Assembly: GCA_033557835.1 (NCBI GenBank)
Contig: JAWQRO010000321.1
Location: forward strand, 1-43,147
DNA: 43,147 nucleotides
Reading direction: 5' to 3'
Source: Helochares maculicollis
Lineage: Eukaryota; Arthropoda; Insecta; Coleoptera; Hydrophilidae
Positions 1-11,308 of the stretch are shown here, piece after piece (position 1 is the first letter of the stretch; each line of letters begins with the position of its first letter). Both the position numbers and the translations under genes were made by a program. A model generated the notes under the pieces. It saw only the letters and a list, made by a program, of their open reading frames with translations. It searched no databases and was not told the DNA's origin.

Positions 1-45
1 TATATATATATATATATTTGTGTGTATGTGTGTGTGTGAGTGAAT
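1..45. repeat. TA/TG microsatellite
   Basis: About nine TA units run from the first base and pass into TG-rich repeats with a few GTATG and GAGTG interruptions. This is an ordinary compound dinucleotide microsatellite, cut by the window edge. Confidence 0.9.
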
Positions 46-905
46 GTATGTATTTGTAAATCATCATGAAATATACAATTTAAGAAAATGGTAATATAAA
101 TTTCTCAATGCTTTTTAAAATAAATGATTGCAACTATATTATTATGATTTTACTGTAAGCGTTTATTATTAAATGTGTAGGTTGCTTTTAACTTCCTGCA
201 GGATTCTGGGAGTGAGACGTCGCATTGTAGGAGAATTTAATACTGCTTTAGATATATAAATTCAACATATTTATAATAATTGATATAATATGAAATGTGG
301 GAGTATCAAAATTTATAACATAACTTTCTCGTTGTATTTAAATTGAATAATGCATACTAAGCGAGCTGATATTATAATAAATACATTAATTATGGGCGTG
401 TATTCGTCTAACAAAAAATTTCCCTTAAAAGGCTGGCGAAATTTTATGTGCACGTATAAATTTTAAAAACACATTCTGCAAAGAATTTAATATTTGAAAT
501 TTTGAAACATGAATATTAATTAATTCGTTACCTCTTTATCCTCTAGCTATATATGAAATGACGTACATGTAGCAAATTAGCAAGTCTCTGTAGCGTTGCC
601 AAAGGGTATATTATTTTGATCATAATATATTTAAATTAATATTCATGCGTACACATTTTTTCAGCAGCTAATTTCCATGTGCTTGTGAATTTAAAGCGCT
701 TTCACAATTAGTTAATTTATATTTATGATAGGTCTAGTCGATTCACAAAATGTATTATTTAATTATAGTTTATATTAGATATTATTGCTTATTATTAAAT
801 AAAGATTTATAGTCGAAAATTAGATCATTGCATGATTTGTTCTTCTTTTGTTATTATTATACTTAGACATTAGAAAACGGTTTGCCTTCTTTATTGCTCG
901 TAAAG
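46..905. other. noncoding, one weak exon-like spot
   Basis: This is A+T-rich sequence with no supportable gene. The only spot that stands out is 190-259, where a pyrimidine stretch ending in CAG at 199-201 is followed by 18 open codons and a TAA at 257-259, in locally higher G+C. It could be the end of a terminal exon, but it is too short to call. Confidence 0.6.
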
Positions 906-908
906 TAT

Positions 909-1797
909 TTGGGCCACTAAAAAAGGGCGTTGCTCTTAACCTATTTTTTTGTTATGTATCTTTATATTAACGTATGTGAAGTTTCATTTCAATCCATTCT
1001 TTGTTTACAAGCCAGCTAGTATTGACGAGTCACAGTATGTTTGACAATGGAAAAATGAAGTGTCGAGCAATGATTGAATTTTTATTTTTGGAAGGTTTAA
1101 GAACAAAGGAAATTTATGAATGAATGTTGTATGTAAGAACTCTTCGCCTTTAATTAGTACAGTAGAAAGATATGTACCTGAATTTTAACGTGGTCGTAAA
1201 AGCCTTGAAGACAATTCAAGTCATGAGCTTTCAAAAACTGTAAGAACACCAGAAATTGTAGAAAAAGTACAGAATATCGTATGGAAAAACCGTCGGATGA
1301 CTGAAATAGATTTAGTAGAAGCCCTAGGCATCTCATTGGGCAGTATCAGTAACATTTTGATTAAAGTATAGGGTTTTCGAAAGCTGTGTGCACAATAAGT
1401 GGCGCATTCGCTAACAATAGAAAAGAAAACATTCGAACGCAGCTTTCTCAGCAAAATTTAGAGCGTTTTTGAAAGGAGAAAGTGGATTTTGTGGTTCATT
1501 ACGATAGGTGAGACTTAGGTCTCTCACCGTTATTCTGTATTAAAACAACAAGTTAGAGAGTGGTTTGAACCTGGCTCTTTGAGCCCGAAACGAGTTCGTG
1601 TCCAGAAACCGGCCAAAAAGGTGATAGCATCAATTTTTGGGATGCGAAAAGAATTTTGCTTGTGGGTTACTTGCATACTGACACAACAATAAATTTTGAA
1701 TAAGAGTTGAAGGTAAAAAGGTGAAAAAAGACCCGGCTTGCAAAAGAAAAAATCGTTTTAAAAGCGAAGAACCATTCACACAACTCTATAGCCTCCT
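909..1797 (+). mobile_element. mariner family A, copy A1, 3'-truncated
   Basis: This is a decayed Tc1/mariner-superfamily element in plus orientation. The left end at about 909-930 resembles a mariner terminal repeat: it aligns with the outer end of copy A2 over 22 bases, with AAAGGRCGT shared, and a TA lies close outside it. The interior encodes transposase from the N-terminal helix-turn-helix region to just past the second catalytic position. The 3' part and the right terminal repeat are missing, because at about 1790-1800 the sequence runs directly into the inverted copy A2. The end coordinate is therefore good to about 10 bases. Confidence 0.85.
1047..1795 (+). pseudogene. mariner transposase remnant (A1)
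   Basis: Translation in shifting frames gives recognisable mariner blocks in the correct order: an N-terminal FLFLEGLRTKEI segment, VEKVQ..NRRMTE..LVEALGISLGSISNIL (helix-turn-helix linker), a block matching LSQQNLERF, an EPGSLSPKRVRVQKPAKKV block, and the WDAKRILLV region. Mariner transposases are DD34D enzymes that cut and paste DNA at TA sites. Here the first catalytic Asp (expected in TIDETW) is Gly, encoded by ggt at 1507-1509, and the adjacent Trp codon is a TAG stop at 1516-1518. The second catalytic Asp (expected in HADNAP) reads Lys at about 1767-1769. Stops, frameshifts and loss of the C-terminus make it certainly inactive. The A run after the first ATG is one base short of an open frame, as it also is in copy A2. 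Confidence 0.85.
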
Positions 1798-1799
1798 GT

Positions 1800-2373
1800 T
1801 TTGATTTATCAGCTTTATCATTTCGAAAACGGTTTAAATGTTGTTAAGAATGACGCGTATGAATGTGTTTCTGTTCAATTGTTAGCGAATGCGGCACGGC
1901 TTCTGCACACATATTACTGAAACCCAATACTAAGTATTGCTTATACTGTCCAATGAGATGCTTAGGGCTTCTACTAAATCTCTACGATATCCTGTATTCT
2001 TTCTACGATTTCTGGTGGCTTCTGTTTTTGGACGACCATGAGTTGGATTGTCTTTAAAGATTGTACGACCACTTTTAAACTCAGCAACCAATCTTTCTAC
2101 TGTACTTATTGAAGACGAATAGTTCTTACACACTCTCAACGTTTGTTTATTAATATCCTTTGCTCTTAAACTTTCCAAAAACAAAAAATTAATCAATGCA
2201 CGATACTTGATTTTTCCATTGTAAAAATATGCTTTGACATACCGATACCAACTGGCTTGTTAACAAAGAATGAATTGATGGGTTGAAATAAAACTTTACA
2301 TACTTTCAAATGAAAAGTGTACCAACACAACAAAACATTATGCTAATAGGTACGTCCTTTCTTAATAACCTAG
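1800..2373 (-). mobile_element. mariner family A, copy A2, 5' half only
   Basis: Read on the minus strand this is the same family as A1. It starts with a terminal repeat at 2373-2352 next to a TA at 2374-2375, followed by leader, start region and N-terminal transposase, and stops at about 1800 where A1 begins. Over a 53-base stretch (1434-1486 in A1) 40 bases match, about 75 percent, so the two copies diverged long ago. Only the 5' half is present; there is no catalytic domain and no right-hand terminal repeat. Confidence 0.85.
1803..2219 (-). pseudogene. mariner transposase N-terminal remnant (A2)
   Basis: The start region is at 2219-2217. An open stretch of 88 codons runs from 2196 to 1930 and carries the helix-turn-helix half of a mariner transposase: INFLFLESLRAKDI, STVERLVAEFKSGRT, GRPKT and DLVEALSISLDSISN. 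A frameshift lies near the start in the A run, and a deletion follows GRPKT, since the segment between GRPKT and DLVEAL is shorter than in A1. Downstream of 1930 the frame is broken, but base homology to A1 continues to about 1805. No catalytic residue is encoded. This part of the protein binds the terminal repeats in intact relatives; this remnant cannot act. Confidence 0.85.
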
Positions 2374-5300
2374 TATTTATATAATTATATTTATATATTT
2401 AAGTTTCTGTATGATGTCAGGGAGTTAAAGTTTGGAATGAACATTCTTATTTAAAGCTTTAAACATTGTTTGACAAAAATTTTGATAATTTATTGACAAT
2501 AGGTCGAAACGGTCTGTCTTTTTAATGAAACATTGGAGGTATAGATTTTTTCTTGTGTGACTGGCTTTGGTGTTTTCATTTATTGTTAAATTGCTGTACA
2601 TTTTTCTATCTTTTCGATAAAATTAAGGTGGTGGCATTTTTTTATATTTATTTGCAGTTGTAACATATTGTTGTTCCTCTGCATATTCTTTTTTATTACA
2701 TATAGCTGCTAAAGGTCCTTTGTGCGCATTGTAATAGTTATATCAAGAACTCTGTTTCTAATCGTAAGGTTTCTTTGTAGATGTTATAAGAGTTGTTCTT
2801 AATTTTACCTGATTTTGTTTCTGCCTAAGTGTTTTGTTCTTTGATATTGGTTTTTGATTTCATTTTAAGATTGCTTGCCGTCGAGATACTTGACTGTTCT
2901 ATATTTTTAATTTTGATTAGATATTTTTTGTTGGGAAATTAAAATTTGGTGCCTAAGCTTAAGCAATATAAAACATTTTGGGATATACTTATTTTTGTGC
3001 ATTGAAATATTCTGCTTGTATTTGTTTTAGTATATTATGTTGCTGGGTTAATATATTTCATAAAATATATTAACTTAAACACATTCTTAATACATGAAGT
3101 TAATAATATAGTAAATTTACTGTAAAATGTTTAAAAAAACCAACACAAAGCTAGATGTATGTACAATTAGGCTCAAATCATTTACTTGTTCAATAGAAAA
3201 ACAACCTCACAAATTTCATCACAGAACTCGTCAAACATTTTGACAAAAATATTAAATAAATTGAAAAGATCTTTATTGAAGTATATAGTAGCTTTGTATA
3301 CAATAAAAAATTAGCTATAACATCTCACAAAAACTAAAAAGGCCTAGTAGTCCAAAATACATCTCGATCTCCTTTATAATTCGAGGGTCATACTTCCATA
3401 AAAAAGAATCTAGTTAAATTCAATGTAGAGCCTTCCTTTCATTTGGCAACAAAAGGTCTACCTTTACTAAGAAATACAAAATACAAAACCATTCAAAAAG
3501 AAATGTAATAAAAATAATGTCAGATCTGGCAATGGGAAATGCTTGTAATAGTAAAAAAAGATATAGCTGAGTACCCCAAAAATACAAAATACTTATAAAA
3601 GTACAGATGAAACTTAAGTGATCATTTCAATAAATAAGTTACTAATAAACAAAATGTTTGCAAATAGTATTAGTAAACTTATGTCAACTCTGATACAGGT
3701 TTTCTTTTAGTAAATAGAAGCTAAAACTTTCAGCATATTACTTCTAAATAGAAAACATTTTAAATATCCTTTACAAAAACCATTTTTATGAAAACTAATA
3801 TGCAGATTATTAATTTGAGTAATAGAGTTAAATAGACTTGGCGTTTGCCAAAACTGCGTCATGAAATTTTAAGTATGTTATAAATTAACTAAACAATTCT
3901 ACTAAAAACTACTGTCTCTATTAGTTTGGATCATTTAAATTACTCTTATACTTATAAACTTTGATAATCATTTTCTTTTCAAACATTCGAAGTTTATTTT
4001 GACAAATAATTTCATGGTCATATTCTTTTACGCAAGTTGTAATATTAATTAGATTATTCAATATGCAACAGTTGGAGCTACATCAAACTATTTCATCTAA
4101 TGCGTGAAACGGTATTATTAATTGGGATTTGTAATTATTACTAACTGTTAATCCAATAATCTGAGTTTACACAGGGGAGTATATTAAATCACCTGCATCA
4201 ACCATGAATCAGGTATCAAAATTCAATAGATCTAGTGTTCTCCACGGATCTGCTGTTACATAACATATTATTGAATTAGATATATTTTTCTGTCTAACTT
4301 ACATAATGGGTAACTTCAAAGTGCTTTTCCAACAGTAAAAACAGATAATTTTTTTTTGATATTTTGTATGAAACAATAAGAACTAGCTAAATTATTTAAA
4401 CTCTTTGTAATCAGTTAGCTTGCTGCGAAAGGATGAAAATCTTTAATATATTTGTTTGTTTGCGAGGTAAAAGATGTATGATTCATTTTGTTTGTTGTCT
4501 CTTTATGTGAAAAAGTTACAAAAATAACCCTTTTTACAAATCGGTTAAAGTAAAAAATAGAAAGATGAATTAAACATTTTTCAATATATCCTTTATGTAG
4601 TCTATTTAATGCTACACAGCTTTTTACACTCTAAACATTGGAACTTGATCAATTATTATAAAATAAGATAGCCGTTTTAATACTTAGTATTTATATATAG
4701 AAGCCACTACGTTGTAATATTCACAATTTTTTTTCTTATAGCAAATAATATTTGTATTTGTTTTGTAGATAAGAATAATGATTATTAAGCAAACGTAAAA
4801 TAAATTCGCTTCTATGAACAACTCATAAAATAGAGAATCAGTAGTTGAAAACCGGTAATATGTAAATACTTAAAGTTCTTTGTTATTCTTATTGAATACG
4901 TCTATTTGCTGTAATAATTAACTCCACTGTGCTTAGTCTTTTCAATTTATGAAGTATATTTTTAGATCGTTGTTAATTACGCTCCCCTTACTCTTGAAAA
5001 TATAATGGGTATTTCAAATAAATGAGTCAGAACTTGGTTTCTTGATTATACTGTGGTGCCGACATAATGGCTTCTTATACGAGTTGCTGTTTTGGTTCGT
5101 GAATGCATTGTTGGATACGTAATAGGATGAAAGTCTAAAGTAATCGGAATTTAATGTAACAGGCTGAATACTCTACCAAGCTTCATCAAAGTTGGTGCAT
5201 TATTAATACTCAATCTCTTTAATTGCAGTTTTTGGTATAAAATAAAAACTAAGCCAGGCAGTGAAACATATTCAAAAAGCCACGTTTTCTCTGACGACTA

Positions 5301-8300
5301 ATATCGTTTTTTGAATAATAATAAACCATCAATTAGCGAAATCTCGTATTGTATTTGTTGTTAATGTTTTCGAGAGAAGAAAGTATCTTGTTTATCTTTA
5401 TCTATAAATATGAAAAAGTTTAAGATAATTCAAAAAATATGTCGTGTTTATTTACAATCATCAATACAGTTAAATAGGACCTAACATATTTTTTCAAAAA
5501 AATGTAATCTTGAAATCCCTAAAAAAAGAATTTTGGGTGTTGGAATTCATTGCATGGACTCATTTCCAAGTGGGCTGTAAATTAGAATAAAAGAAACTAA
5601 AAAATAAAGCTTATAATCTTCGCTACTAAACAAAACCAAATGTCACATTATGTTATAAGCATGCAGTAACGATATATTTTATTAAATATCATTTGGAAAT
5701 CGATATAATTCCAAAACAGCAAATCAGAGTAAGATTGCTTTTATTAACAATGATTTCTAATATTGAAATATTAACATTCCAAGAGTTGATTATAGTATGA
5801 TTAGCGTAGGTTCTCTACCATTATAAACGCATTGGTTTCATTAAGTATTATAGTGATAGTGAGACTGAAATTAATAATTGAAATATTTTACTTGTTTCAA
5901 TAATTATCTCATTGAATTGTTTGTTACGCCATAATTAACAATGACTCTTGTGATAAAATGAAGTTTCATCTACATCGTTAAATGAGGAAATTGCTCTCCC
6001 ACAGTACACTCAAAACAATTTTCGCATTATGTTCCAACAATCTTCATAATATCAGTTTCTTTGAGTAAAGTTCCATACTCAAATACACATTCCAGCCATT
6101 ACTACGAAATTAATCCTTGCAAAGTTTAGGGAAAGTATAGTTCAAAGGCCCCTCTCCCTTTTGTGCAATATTAATGAATGCAGCCCTTGGAGTGATTGTA
6201 ATACAATTAAATCATTCTCTTTGGATGTTCCATTGTGAAGAGGGTTTCCAGGTGAATCCCTTTGCGCGCTTTTTAATTTAATCTTTTTAATCATAATATC
6301 AGAAAGGCGTATTTAAGTATGTTGTTTCGCAAAATATAAATACTTCTTGTGGAAAGATATTTACGTTTATGTTTTCTGCGGACATGAAACTGAAAGAATC
6401 TTTATTAATTCAAAAGCAGAGAATATCCCTGGAACGGCTCTTATACCAGTCGGAGTAGTAGTAAATATTGATTAACACAGTTGCTACAACAGGCGTGAAA
6501 AGATTTTACGTAATGTGACATGAGAATGAACTATTTGTGTGCGAGAATATTATGTGCTTACGCAAGTATGTACTTAAAATTATGTAACAAACTTGGGAAA
6601 ATAAACTTAAATATGCTTATAACATGCTTTTGGGGGTATATGTTTTACAGTAAAATAAATTAACCGGAATAAACTTTTAAGGTATATATATATACATAAG
6701 ATTGATATTCAAGGCAAGATACCAAAGTTAAGGATAAAACCAGAAAGTATATCATGCAGAATAAACGCACACATGGCTATAAAAACATGGCTAGACATCT
6801 GTGGAATGGATGTTTTCGGTCGACGAGTTTAAATGCCACAATTTCAGCCCTAAACAACATCAGCAATTTTGTAAATAACCCTTGTAACAAAGACTAAATA
6901 TATTAAATATAGGCCCCCATTTTGGCTTTGTTTTAGTTTTGGTCATATACAATAACGAAAGGTTTCCTGGAATGAATTTTAGGCGTTATGTTATGTAAGT
7001 TAGTTTAGTATAAAGGTAATTAAATGTGTTTGTCTATTCAATTCGAATTCACTTAATACAAAAGTCTTTAAATTAATGCAACCATGTTTAAATGAATACA
7101 AAATGTTTAAATTAAGGCGAAGGTGTAAATTAATGTAGCTGTTTTTAACTAGAAACTCGTTAACAACGTAAAACATATAGAATTTCATAGAAACACTTAA
7201 AAGTACTTTTAACTGGCTTAATAAATCATTATAATGCGATAGGAAAAATAGTAGGCATTGGTCGAATTACGGTCTTTTTATTTAAAACTTCCTTCCGTTG
7301 ACCTAAATTATTTATCGATCTAATAATTAACACTAAAGATTAAATTAGTTCAAGAGAAAACGCAGAAAGTTTGAAACTATCGGGCCATTAAAATTGATTT
7401 TTCTTTTATGGTTTGAGAGTAACTGCATAAGCCAAACAGAAATATTACATACGTAACATTGCCTAGAAGCGAATCCCACTCTAACGATTTCCCTATTATA
7501 TTTTACAGAAGATTTCTAACTAAACGACTATGTTCTGATTTAACATTTTCTCTTGAATGTTAATATTTCTTAGAGTTTCATTATGAAACTTATTAATTGG
7601 TTTAAAGTTTAAGTTCACCTAAGAGTTTCAAGACAAAATTAATTTCTAAACTAATTAAGTTTTTTGTTTAATTAACTTAACCGTTGCGTATAATCATGCT
7701 TTGTTTACTACCTTTTTAATAAAAATCGATAAATTTATTTAACTGCGGAAAGATTTTTATTGCTTACACTTTTTGCACATATGTACATTTGTATTTTAGA
7801 TAGTTCAGTATAATCATATTGAATGAGTTCATGTCTACTTTACGTTGACAGTATATTATTGTTTAGTTTTTATTGCGCCTTTTACACAAAAGTTATAAGC
7901 TAATTAGATTTTATAATTAATGTAAATACTTTATTAACAATTTTATAACTTTTGTATTGAAATGTGAAATACTATTTTATATATATATATGTATATATAT
8001 ATACATATATTCTTTGAAAACAAAATAGTTTTAAAATTATAAATGGCTACGCTGCTCTAAATAAACTAATAAATGTTTCGTATAATTCTATTTTATGTCT
8101 CCAACTGTCGTCCACGAATCAACTACATAAATCCATATATTTTGGAGGAGAGTGAAAGCCTTATAGACTGCTTTAAATAAGGTACGTCAATTTAGTACAT
8201 CGATGGTATAAGGAAGCAATCATGAAAGATGGGCGAATTCAATAGATGCCTAATAATAAGATCTCGTTATATATAATATTCAAAGCAAATAGCGAGATAT

Positions 8301-9150
8301 ACATGTTTGATTAGTAACTGCAGTATAAAGAACCATTCAATATGCTATTATTGCAGTCCACTGATCTGTGTGCACATTGAAATTGAAATGCATTATTAAC
8401 ATTTGATACAAATGCGAGATTTGGATACATTTTAATAATCAATACAGCAAGTTGACAAAAGGGGATATGTAGATATTTGAAATTAAAAATTTAGTCTTGT
8501 TTTATAAAAGTAGATATATTTGAAGATGATGTAAAATTGGAAATAAAAGTTTTGAATAATTTTTAATTGCATATTTTTCGATATCTTTGCTAGATTTTAA
8601 TATGTGTTAGTTAATGCTTGCATTGTCACAATATAAATCAAGCATCAAAGCTGTTTAATCCCATTGCATGCTTAAACTTTTGAAAACAAAAATTACTGAT
8701 TGAAAATGTATGTGCTAAGATAATTAGCTGAGATGAAAAATCAATACGAACTATTACGCGATATATTGTAGTTTAAAAATAAACTACAGTCAAAAATGTT
8801 AATATAGCAATAGACCAACGCTTTTTATTTTAACCAATTTTAAATGAAAGTTTTAGCACTTATTTTATAAATATTCAACACATTTTAAAGTGCAAAGAAA
8901 GTCTCAAAATACCCCAAATATAAGCATAAAAATACAATTTAATAATTTAAGTGGCTAACTCATTTGTTTAAGTTAATAGGTACTTTTTAGAGAAAACGAG
9001 ATAATAAGGTCATAAGGAGATAGTTGACACGAGCCAATTTCTGATGTTTTGATTAATAATTTATAGCTCGAAAAGTTGTGTTGTCTAGTGAAAACTAATA
9101 GTTGCTAGATAGATAGAAAAGAATTATGATTCCATTAAAGTATCAAACTT
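2374..9150. other. gene-free A+T-rich stretch
   Basis: About 6.8 kb with no supportable exon, RNA gene or transposon. Open frames are short and look like chance. Small landmarks are a (TA)n stretch at 6682-6695 and a TA/TG tract at 7979-8010. A slightly less A+T-rich patch lies at about 6160-6260. It is plausibly intronic or intergenic. Confidence 0.6.
7971..8029. repeat. TA microsatellite inside a short inverted repeat
   Basis: A tract of TA units with two interrupting bases at 7979-8010 is flanked by ACTATTTT at 7971-7978 and its complement AAAATAGT at 8022-8029. The arms could close a cruciform around the TA run. This is most likely ordinary microsatellite turnover. Confidence 0.6.
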
Positions 9151-9152
9151 AC

Positions 9153-9210
9153 CTATTGCTAGCGCAAGACTGATTTTTCTTTCAAAATTCCTTTTACATT
9201 TCGTTGACAT
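9153..9210 (-). CDS. possible first coding exon, weak
   Basis: On the minus strand an ATG at 9210-9208 opens 19 codons (MSTKCKRNFERKISLALAI) and ends in a strong donor, AG|GTAAGTTT, at 9153/9152 in phase 1. The end is mildly hydrophobic, but it is not a full signal peptide unless the next exon continues it. A longer minus-strand frame (9475-9194) overlaps it in another reading frame and shows no recognisable motif. A donor this good is expected about once or twice by chance in a window of this size, so the call is tentative. Confidence 0.15.
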
Positions 9211-9520
9211 AAAGCAACCTAGTTAAATTATATAATGTTAAAACTGTAAAAGCTATAATTACTACATGGTTCCTTATCCAATAAATTGATCTACCTGCAT
9301 TTAGTTTCAAAATTATTGTACCTTCGGTATACCCTAAATTTGTGTAGTCTTTTGCGGTACAAAACATGCAGTTTTGGTTGGACTTTATGAAAAGTCCATT
9401 TTTATTTCGAATTGTTTTTAAAAGATACATTTTTAAAGAGCTACCATTTTCAAACGTAGTCCCTTCATGTTTCATTAGCGAAAAAAGTATTCAAAATATG
9501 GCATAAGCAAAAAATGCAGC
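9211..9520. other. noncoding spacer
   Basis: A short A+T-rich stretch between the weak exon candidate and the family B mariner. I see nothing in it beyond a minus-strand chance frame. Confidence 0.5.
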
Positions 9521-9521
9521 A

Positions 9522-9548
9522 TGTTGGCAACTCAGTAATTGCGAATTT
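9522..9548 (+). repeat. family B left terminal inverted repeat
   Basis: This is the binding end for the transposase. It pairs with the inverted copy at 10709-10733; differences are in the outermost 4-5 bases and at three or so internal positions. Confidence 0.85.
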
Positions 9549-9702
9549 CACTCATAGATGGCTTCAGTTCAGTTTTTAGGTTTGCAGACGTAGTACAAAT
9601 GTAAAACACATTTTGTTATTTGATAGTTGGCAATTTAGCTGTCAATCAGTAAAAAAATTTTTCTGATGGGTTGCGTAGTTTTCGTTTGGCCTTCGTTGAA
9701 AA

Positions 9703-10662
9703 ATGGAAAATCAAAAAGAACTTTTTCGTCATATTTTGCTTTTTTATTTCCGCAAAGGAAAAAGCGCAACGCAAGCTTATCAAAAGTTATGTGCTGTTTA
9801 TGGTGACGAAGCTTTAAAAGAACGGCAGTGCCAATATTGGTTTTCCAAATTTCGTTCTGGTAATTTTTCACTCAAAGATGAAAAATGCTCTGGTCGTCCA
9901 GTTGAAGTTGATGGAGTTCTAATCAAAGCAATAATCGATTCGGATCGTCACAGTACAACACGTGAGATTGCAGAGAAGCTTCATGTATCACATACATGTA
10001 TTGAAAATCACTTAAAACAACTTGACTATGCTCAAAAACTCGATACATTTCTCACAAACTGAAAGAAACGCATTTAACGCAACGCATTAACAGGTGCGAT
10101 TTGCTAAAGAAACGTAATGAAAATGATCTATTTTTAAAGCGACTGATAATTGGCAATGAAAAATGGGTTGTTTACAACAATATCAAGAGAAAAAGATCGT
10201 GGAGCAGACCAGGTGACTTACTCAAACAACATCAAAAGCTGATATTCATCAAAAGAAGATTTTGTTATCCGTTTGGTGAGATTACAAAAGAATTGTCTAT
10301 TTTGAACTCTTACCACCCAACCTAACGATCAATTCTGATGTCTATATTGAACAACTAATGAAATTAAACAATGCAGTTGAAAAAAAGCGGCCCAAATTGA
10401 CAAATCGAATAAGTGTTGTATTCCATCATGGCAATGCAAGGTCACATACATTTTGGTCACTCGGCAAAAATTATTGGAGCTTGGTTGAGATGTTTTGCCA
10501 CATCCACCATATACTCAATAAATTCAATAATGATGATGGTGTCAAATCGTACCTGATTCAGTTTTTTGCTAATAAAAACCAGAACCAGAACGTGGGATTA
10601 TGATGCTGCCTGAAAGATATCAAAAGGTCAATGATCAAAATGGGCAATACATTACAGAATAA
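9703..10662 (+). pseudogene. mariner transposase, cecropia-like, inactivated
   Basis: The first open segment (9703-10062, 119 codons from MENQKE) is an intact N-terminal DNA-binding half with two helix-turn-helix regions and the SGRPVEVD and STTREIAEKLHVSHTCIENH motifs. It ends early because a small deletion removes the start of the WVPHEL motif and shifts the frame. Coding continues in other frames: 10101-10325 (LLKKRNEND, NEKWVVYNN, RSWSRPG), 10358-10603 (KLNNAVEKKRP, VVFHHGNARSHT, NNDDGVKSYLIQFF), and finally GIMMLPERYQKV..DQNGQYITE with a TAA at 10660-10662. The first catalytic Asp is Asn (aat at 10155-10157), the second is Gly (ggc at 10430-10432), and the third is absent because the YSPDLAPSD block is deleted near 10505-10530. 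The enzyme cannot be active. The frame is otherwise well preserved, which suggests a younger insertion than family A. Confidence 0.92.
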
Positions 10663-10708
10663 AGTTATTTAGTTTCATGAAAAAATTGTCTTTGATTTTC
10701 TAAAAAAA

Positions 10709-10733
10709 ATCCGCAATTACTTAATTGCCAGCC
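10709..10733 (-). repeat. family B right terminal inverted repeat
   Basis: This is the inverted partner of the left end. It lies about 47 bases after the transposase stop codon, a usual layout for compact mariners. Confidence 0.85.
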
Positions 10734-10734
10734 C

Positions 10735-11308
10735 AATATTATCGATGAGTCTACCATTCTATTTTATATAAAATATTAAGAAAATGCGTTTTAAAATATA
10801 TTTGAAAATAAAACTAATTTTGATACAGTTTCAATTATTAATAATGTACCTACAATATCCATTTATAATTGACTAGTGATTACCCACAGCTTCGCTTGCA
10901 TAAACTGTAGGATGTACATGATTTATTATTCACGCTGTACTGATTAATATATGAATACATCTAGAATGCCGCCAAGTTCATCAAATGATTATGTTAATGT
11001 TACATTATTGATTCGTAAATTATTATTATTTGCACCAATTTTCATTATGACTTAAGCTTGCCCTTAAAAAAGAATTGCTTTTAAAGTGAATTTTAATATA
11101 ATTTCTATTTTTGATAAGATAGGGTTAGGACGATAAAATTTCCATACGTATTACTTTTGTCATTTTTATTATTTTTTAAATTTATATATTATCTTTATAG
11201 TTTAGCCTGCAAATTCGATAATAGTAGAAGTAAACAAATTTGAATATTTTTAATTCAGCTACTTCCTCATATGATGTTTGATTTATTCGACTATTTCAAA
11301 TTCACATA
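10735..11308. other. noncoding stretch between two mariners
   Basis: A+T-rich sequence with no gene and no recognisable repeat. Confidence 0.6.

Larger units (their letters stand above)
909..2373. repeat. large inverted repeat made of A1 and A2
   Basis: The arms are about 909-1490 (plus) and 2373-1803 (minus), each about 570-580 bases of the same mariner 5' half. They are separated by about 310 bases that are the C-terminal part of A1. Both outer borders are left-hand (5') mariner ends, facing outward as an inverted pair. A transcript across it could fold into a long imperfect hairpin. Confidence 0.8.
9521..10734 (+). mobile_element. mariner family B, near full length, dead
   Basis: This element of about 1.2 kb has both terminal inverted repeats. 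The left end at about 9522-9548 reads TTGGCAACTCAGTAATTGCG. The right end at about 10733-10709, on the minus strand, reads CTGGCAATTAAGTAATTGCGG. They match at most positions. The GTAATTGCGG core is shared with Hsmar1-like (cecropia subfamily) mariners, which agrees with the encoded transposase. The flanking TA duplication is no longer clear, because the outermost few bases have mutated. The internal gene occupies 9703-10662. The right border is good to a few bases. Confidence 0.9.

Noticed and set aside
1154..1454. Minus-strand frames across copy A1
   Set aside because: They are antisense to the A1 transposase and have no content of their own.
1803..1855. First read as the C-terminal end of copy A1
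   Set aside because: On the minus strand these bases align with A1 1434-1486 at 40 of 53 positions, so they belong to the inverted copy A2.
9635..9871. Minus-strand frame over the start of the family B transposase
   Set aside because: It is the antisense shadow of the transposase N-terminus.
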